64,000 bases of DNA from JAGVPT01 sp964384415 (GTDB taxonomy: Bacteria; Bacteroidota; Ignavibacteria; UBA10030; UBA8401), in contig CAYLMV010000002.1 in assembly GCA_964384415.1 (NCBI GenBank), forward strand, positions 21,253-85,252, written 5' to 3'. Both the position numbers and the translations under genes were made by a program. The notes beneath the pieces are model-generated. The model was given only the letters and a program-made list of their open reading frames with translations, ran no database searches and was not told the origin of the DNA. Positions 59,993-64,000 of the stretch are shown piece by piece; within the stretch, counting starts at the first letter, position 1, and each line of letters begins with the position of its first letter.

Positions 59993-60985
59993 CTAGGGCA
60001 TTTTCCTCAGCCACGTATTCGAAATCCCGACATCAAGTACGACAAAGAAGAGCGCAAACCCGACGTACGAATAGAAAAGTTCCGTGAAGTGCCGGTACGA
60101 CCGGACCTCGATTCGCGTTTTTTCGAGCTGATCAATTTCTCTGTAAATCTTCTTCAACGTCGCATTGTCCGTGGCGCGGAAGTATTTTCCGTCCGTGATC
60201 TCGGCGATTTTCGACAATGCCTTCTCGTCCAAATCCACCGGCATCATCTGATATCTCACCCCAAAAGGAGTCTGCGCAGGATACGGCGCCTCTCCGATCG
60301 TTCCGATCCCCACCGTATAGACGCGGATTCCATACGAAGCCGCAATTTGTGCTGCGGTGATCGGATCAATTTCCCCTCTGTTGTTCACGCCGTCCGTGAG
60401 CAGAATGATCACCTTGCTCTTCGCTTTGCTGTCTTTCAAACGATTCACGGCGTTCGCAAGGCCCAAGCCGATAGCCGTTCCGTCTTCGATCATCCCGGTT
60501 TTGATCGGCTTGAGGAGGTTCTTCAGCACCGCGTAATCAAGCGTGAGCGGGCATTGAGTAAAACTTTCAGATGAAAAAATAACGAGCCCGATCCTGTCGT
60601 TCTTCCTTCCATTGATAAAATCCTGCGCGACAGCCTTAGCCGCCTCAATCCTGTTCGGCTGGAAGTCTTCGGCGAGCATACTGCCGGAAATATCGAGCGC
60701 GATGACGATATCGATCCCCTCGCTGTAAACGTTCTCCCCATGGGAGGTCGACTGGGGCCGGGCAAGCGCAAGGATCAGCAAGGAGAGCGCGATCATCCGG
60801 AGAACAAACGGCACATGCCGCGCGCGTTCCTTCCGCGTCGGATCGATGTCGGCAAACGGAGCCAAACTTGAAAACCGGAGGTCGCTTTCGCGATGCCTGT
60901 TCCGGAAATAATACCATGCCGCAAGAGCGGGTATGATCAACAGAAGGAAGAGATAACTCTTGCTCGCAAAGGTGACGTCAAACAT
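59993..60985 (-). CDS. batA: BatA-type VWA protein
   Basis: 330-aa protein. The start is set at ATG 60985, which overlaps the upstream stop by 8 bp (ATGTTTGA). Membrane helices at about 10-27 and 60-78. VWA domain (about 90-265) with MIDAS DISGS (Asp98-Ser102), GTAIGLGLANAV, and LLTDGVNNRGE. C-terminal helix about 305-325. Paralogue of BatB. Confidence 0.92.
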   Translation of the reverse strand: MFDVTFASKSYLFLLLIIPALAAWYYFRNRHRESDLRFSSLAPFADIDPTRKERARHVPFVLRMIALSLLILALARPQSTSHGENVYSEGIDIVIALDISGSMLAEDFQPNRIEAAKAVAQDFINGRKNDRIGLVIFSSESFTQCPLTLDYAVLKNLLKPIKTGMIEDGTAIGLGLANAVNRLKDSKAKSKVIILLTDGVNNRGEIDPITAAQIAASYGIRVYTVGIGTIGEAPYPAQTPFGVRYQMMPVDLDEKALSKIAEITDGKYFRATDNATLKKIYREIDQLEKTRIEVRSYRHFTELFYSYVGFALFFVVLDVGISNTWLRKMP

Positions 60986-61940
60986 TCTCTTGCACGACCT
61001 CCTTCGGCTTCGTCCGTTCGACAATATCCAGCGCCTGAGGTACTACCGCTTCGTTCTCCGATGGAACGGGAGCATACTTGGCGAACTTTACCAGATCGGC
61101 ATTGATAAAGAAGCCCTCGATAAGTTTTGTTGTTCCCGAATCCAGCTGGAACTGTTTCAACTGGTCAAACACTTCGTACGACGTCAGTTCGAGAGCCATG
61201 ATTCCATACCGTCCTTCAAAATATTGGCGGACGATTTCCGTCGCTTCCGAATAGAAGAGCTTCACATCCCCCTGCTGCCAGACCCGTTTCTCCTGCAGCT
61301 CTCTCAGCTTCATCATAGCCTGGATATGCGGCGGAATCTTCGGCGCGGGGGGCTCCACGATCTCTCCCCTCTTCTTCTTCATCTTTCTATAATAGTAGTA
61401 GAGCCCGTAACAGAGCGCCGCGATGAGAAGAACTATCCCTGTGTATGTCGCAATTTCCTTCCACGTCAAAGGGACGCCGAGGGGAGGCTTGATGTCCTTG
61501 ATCGCTTTGGACGTGTCGACTTGAACGGTCGAGACTGTGACCGCGTGCGCGTCCGATTCGACGAAACGCAGCGCCGTGTCGCTCGCTCCCTTGTAGCCGA
61601 TGAGAATCGGAGGAATTGTGTAGGAACCGGAGTCATAGACAGAAAGCGTCAACTTGCGTCCCTCGGTGACCGTTCCATCCGCATTCCCAGAGGGAAGCGT
61701 ATCCAATCGCACAATCTCGAAGTGGCCGAGCGTATCCCTGAGCTGGCTCCATATGAGATTGACGCCGGGCGGGTGCTTAACTTCCACACTAAGATTTAGC
61801 CAGTCGCCAACCGTGATGTGAGTGGAGTCGACACGCGTGGTAACCAGGACTTCCTGGCAGAAAGATGCAGGAGCCGAGACGGCAAGGAGCAAACCAACAA
61901 CGGCGTGGTGTAAACGCAAATTCCTTATCTTAAACCTCAT
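60978..61940 (-). CDS. Bat-locus membrane protein with Ig-like and DUF4381-like regions
   Basis: 320-aa protein between the DUF58 gene and batA. Signal peptide (1-28, ending FCQEV), a periplasmic beta-sandwich domain (about 30-150; RVDSTHITVGDWLNLSVEV), a membrane helix (about 163-184; YTGIVLLIAALCYGLYYYY), and a cytosolic domain of about 100 residues (ELQEKRVWQQGDVKLFYSEATEIV). The layout matches proteins of MoxR-DUF58-bat loci. Role unproven. Confidence 0.8.
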   Translation of the reverse strand: MRFKIRNLRLHHAVVGLLLAVSAPASFCQEVLVTTRVDSTHITVGDWLNLSVEVKHPPGVNLIWSQLRDTLGHFEIVRLDTLPSGNADGTVTEGRKLTLSVYDSGSYTIPPILIGYKGASDTALRFVESDAHAVTVSTVQVDTSKAIKDIKPPLGVPLTWKEIATYTGIVLLIAALCYGLYYYYRKMKKKRGEIVEPPAPKIPPHIQAMMKLRELQEKRVWQQGDVKLFYSEATEIVRQYFEGRYGIMALELTSYEVFDQLKQFQLDSGTTKLIEGFFINADLVKFAKYAPVPSENEAVVPQALDIVERTKPKEVVQENV

Positions 61941-62001
61941 TTCTTCTTCTATCTCTTTGGCTGATCTACAACATCAATGGCACGGCGATACGCGCCGAAA
62001 C

Positions 62002-62877
62002 TCAGAGGCGTTGTTCACGCAGCTTGAAAAACTCGACAAGCGGTTTAAGGTAGGGCAGCTGAATGGGGATGTCGATCCTGTCGACTTTCGTCGAGAGGAA
62101 CAACCGCTTCAGTTTCTCTTCGTGTTGCTGCCAGTAATACCGGAATGCCTGCTGGATATGGATGCTGTTGGTGTCGACCCAGCGCTCGGCTCCCGTTTCC
62201 GCATCCTTCATTTTGATCAATCCGATTCTCGGCATCTCACGTTCACGCGGGTCCCGGAGAGTAATCGCAATAACATCGTGCTTCTTGCTGACGATCCGCA
62301 GCGCTGCGTCGTACCCCTGGTCGATGAAATCTGAGAGCACAAAAGTGATCGACCGTTTTTTGATGACAGAATTCAAGTACTGGAGCGCCCCTTTGACGTC
62401 CGTGCCGCTTCCTTCCGGCTCGAACGAGAGGAGTTCCCGCACGATGCGCAGGATGTGTGCCTTTCCTTTTTTCGGCGGGATGAACTTTTCGATCTTGTCC
62501 GTGAATAGTATCAGTCCGACCTTATCGTTGTTCCGAATGGCGGAGAATGCGAGTACCGCACAAATCTCCGTGGCAATTTCATTCTTCATCGCCAGCGCAG
62601 TGCCGAAGTTTTCGGAGCGGCTCAGATCGACAAGGAGCATCACGGTCAATTCCCGTTCCTCTTCGAAGATCTTGATGAAGGGATGGTTAAACCTCGCCGA
62701 GACGTTCCAGTCAATCGACCGGATATCGTCGCCGTACTGGTATTCCCGGACTTCCGAGAATTCCATTCCTCTCCCTTTGAAGACCGAATGGTACTCCCCG
62801 GAAAAGACATGGTTCACCAGCCCCCGTGTCTTTATTTCGACCTGCCGTACTTTTTTGAGAAGCTCTTGAGTTGTCAT
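62002..62877 (-). CDS. DUF58 (VWA-like) protein
   Basis: 291-aa cytosolic protein with the DUF58 hallmark EFSEVREYQYGDDIRSIDWN and the VWA-like core (VMLLVDLSRSENFG, SDFIDQGYDAALRIV). It is always found next to MoxR ATPases, as here, and is thought to be assembled or activated by them. 60 bp separate it from the next gene. Confidence 0.92.
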   Translation of the reverse strand: MTTQELLKKVRQVEIKTRGLVNHVFSGEYHSVFKGRGMEFSEVREYQYGDDIRSIDWNVSARFNHPFIKIFEEERELTVMLLVDLSRSENFGTALAMKNEIATEICAVLAFSAIRNNDKVGLILFTDKIEKFIPPKKGKAHILRIVRELLSFEPEGSGTDVKGALQYLNSVIKKRSITFVLSDFIDQGYDAALRIVSKKHDVIAITLRDPREREMPRIGLIKMKDAETGAERWVDTNSIHIQQAFRYYWQQHEEKLKRLFLSTKVDRIDIPIQLPYLKPLVEFFKLREQRL

Positions 62878-62880
62878 TTA

Positions 62881-62975
62881 TCAGTCAACAGTGATCAGTC
62901 ATCAGTAAACAGCTATCAATAAACAGACTTCCGCGCGAAGGCCAGCTTCTCACTGATTACTGTTTACTGATAACT
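62881..62975. repeat. Inverted repeat of CAGTAAACAG/CTGTTTACTG strings
   Basis: Left arm ATCAGTAAACAG (62901-62912) and right arm CTGTTTACTGAT (62960-62971) are perfect 12-bp inverted copies, with surrounding degenerate CAGT/ACTG units also mirrored. The centre contains the small hairpin CTTC-CGCGC-GAAG. Same architecture as the element at 22512-22664. Confidence 0.75.
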
Positions 62976-62984
62976 GTTCCCTGA

Positions 62985-63974
62985 CTACGGTACTTCGATC
63001 TTATTCAGAATCTCCTGCACCACTGCCTCGGAAGTGACTTCTTCAGCTTCTGCCTCGTACGTCACCGCTACCCTGTGGCGAAGGACGTCAAGGCTGACGG
63101 CGCGGACATCTTCGGGGATAACATAGCCTCGCCGCTTGATAAACGCGTACGCTTTGGCACCGAGGGCGAGATTGATCGTGGCGCGGGGCGATGCGCCGTA
63201 GCTGATCAGCTGGGCAAGATTGCCTAGCCCGTAATCCTTCGGCTTCCGCGTCGCAAAGACGATGTCGAGGATGTATCGCTCGATCTTTTCATCCATATAG
63301 ATTTCGCTCATGACGGCGCGGGCCTTGATGATCTCTTTCGGCGTAACGACAGATTTGACCTCTCCTTCGGAGCCGTTCACGTTCTGCCGCATGATCAACA
63401 GTTCCTCTTCCTTCGAAGGATAATCGATCTTGACCTTCAGCATGAATCGATCTACCTGAGCTTCGGGCAGAGGATACGTTCCTTCCTGTTCGATCGGGTT
63501 TTGCGTCGCGAGAACGAGAAACGGCTCTTCGAGTTTGAAAGTGTCTTCGCCGATGGTCACCTGGCGTTCCTGCATCGCTTCGAGAAGCGCACTTTGCACT
63601 TTCGCCGGCGACCGGTTAATTTCGTCCGCCAGGATGAAGTTGGCAAAGATCGGACCTTTCTTCGTCTGGAATTTTGATTCCTTCTGGTTGTAAATTAATG
63701 TTCCCACGAGATCGGCGGGGAGTAAGTCGGGGGTGAATTGAATACGCTGGAACTTCGCCTGGATTGCACCTGCAAGCGTCTTCACCGCCATGGTTTTTGC
63801 CAGACCCGGCACGCCCTCGAGAAGGATATGCCCATTGGCGAGCAGGCCGATGAGGAGCCGTTCCACCATATTTTTCTGACCGACAATAACTTTCCCAACT
63901 TCTAGTGTCAGCAAATCGACGAAGGCGCTTTCGCGCTGGATTTTTTCGTTGATTGCCTTGATATCGTGCTGCAT
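62985..63974 (-). CDS. MoxR-type AAA+ ATPase
   Basis: 329-aa AAA+ chaperone ATPase. Walker A GVPGLAKT (54-61), Walker B ILADEINR near 118, sensor-type ATQNPIEQEGTYPLPEAQ, and SPRATINL near the lid. First gene of the bat locus; it opens with GGAGGTTGAATG, a good ribosome site four bases from the ATG. Upstream bases to 64000 contain only a CTGTTTACTC string like the repeats above. Confidence 0.95.
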   Translation of the reverse strand: MQHDIKAINEKIQRESAFVDLLTLEVGKVIVGQKNMVERLLIGLLANGHILLEGVPGLAKTMAVKTLAGAIQAKFQRIQFTPDLLPADLVGTLIYNQKESKFQTKKGPIFANFILADEINRSPAKVQSALLEAMQERQVTIGEDTFKLEEPFLVLATQNPIEQEGTYPLPEAQVDRFMLKVKIDYPSKEEELLIMRQNVNGSEGEVKSVVTPKEIIKARAVMSEIYMDEKIERYILDIVFATRKPKDYGLGNLAQLISYGASPRATINLALGAKAYAFIKRRGYVIPEDVRAVSLDVLRHRVAVTYEAEAEEVTSEAVVQEILNKIEVP

Positions 63975-64000
63975 TCAACCTCCAAACATGAGTAAACAGG

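Overview
The window is a chromosomal contig of a Gram-negative bacterium, most likely of the Bacteroidota/Ignavibacteria (FCB) lineage and most likely a metagenome-assembled genome. The evidence is two large secreted proteins ending in type IX secretion sorting domains (NYPNPFNP/NFPNPFNP motifs), a complete MoxR-DUF58-BatABCDE aerotolerance locus, a bacterial GGGP-synthase (PcrB family), heptose-LPS gene gmhA, and two 100-N scaffold gaps (3037-3136, 59779-59878). No rRNA, tRNA, CRISPR or prophage was seen. One mobile-type gene is present, a RAYT/IS200-like transposase at 10978.

Layout. 1-5.4 kb: aconitase N-terminus (minus), then clpS, a secreted thioredoxin-fold protein and alaS (with a gap). 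5.5-9.0 kb: pcrB, gmhA, ybaB/ebfC, recR and two overlapping small lipoproteins. 9.1-15.1 kb: pheA, ftsX, the RAYT with its own palindromes, and the sdhCDAB operon, which has REP-like palindromes between sdhA and sdhB and a bidirectional terminator. 15.2-20.2 kb (minus): a T9SS-exported Ycf48-repeat protein preceded by a promoter/mini-ORF/terminator leader, an aromatic- and proline-rich secreted protein, and a CPXCG zinc-ribbon protein. 20.3-33.0 kb (minus): one long operon-like array: TPR/CsgG-like lipoprotein, 1470-aa T9SS protein, outer-membrane barrel, second CsgG-like protein, transglutaminase/TPR protein, CHASE2 adenylate cyclase. It diverges from an NAD-dependent epimerase, and the shared intergenic region holds a perfect CRP-type palindrome.

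33.3-42 kb: a sulfur island (CysA2-type sulfurtransferase and DUF4395) preceded by an unannotated 42-codon poly-cysteine ORF and an intrinsic terminator, which together look like a cysteine-responsive attenuator. Then come small membrane proteins, a winged-helix regulator/membrane protein pair, a His-rich metal exporter, a PLP-dependent gamma-lyase family enzyme and ferritin. 42-53 kb: alpha-glucan phosphorylase, PafA-like phosphatase, 5'-nucleotidase, an unknown P-loop protein, an organophosphate (OPA) transporter and transketolase. 53-64 kb (minus): hemerythrin-like protein, tandem NarL-type response regulators, and the bat locus.

Two themes run through the non-coding DNA. One is short near-perfect palindromes with one unpaired central base (REP-like, perhaps made by RAYT enzymes). 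The other is degenerate simple-repeat strings, two of which form long inverted repeats. The most novel candidate is the poly-cysteine leader at 35871-36095. Second is the envelope/cAMP gene array at 20.3-33.0 kb.
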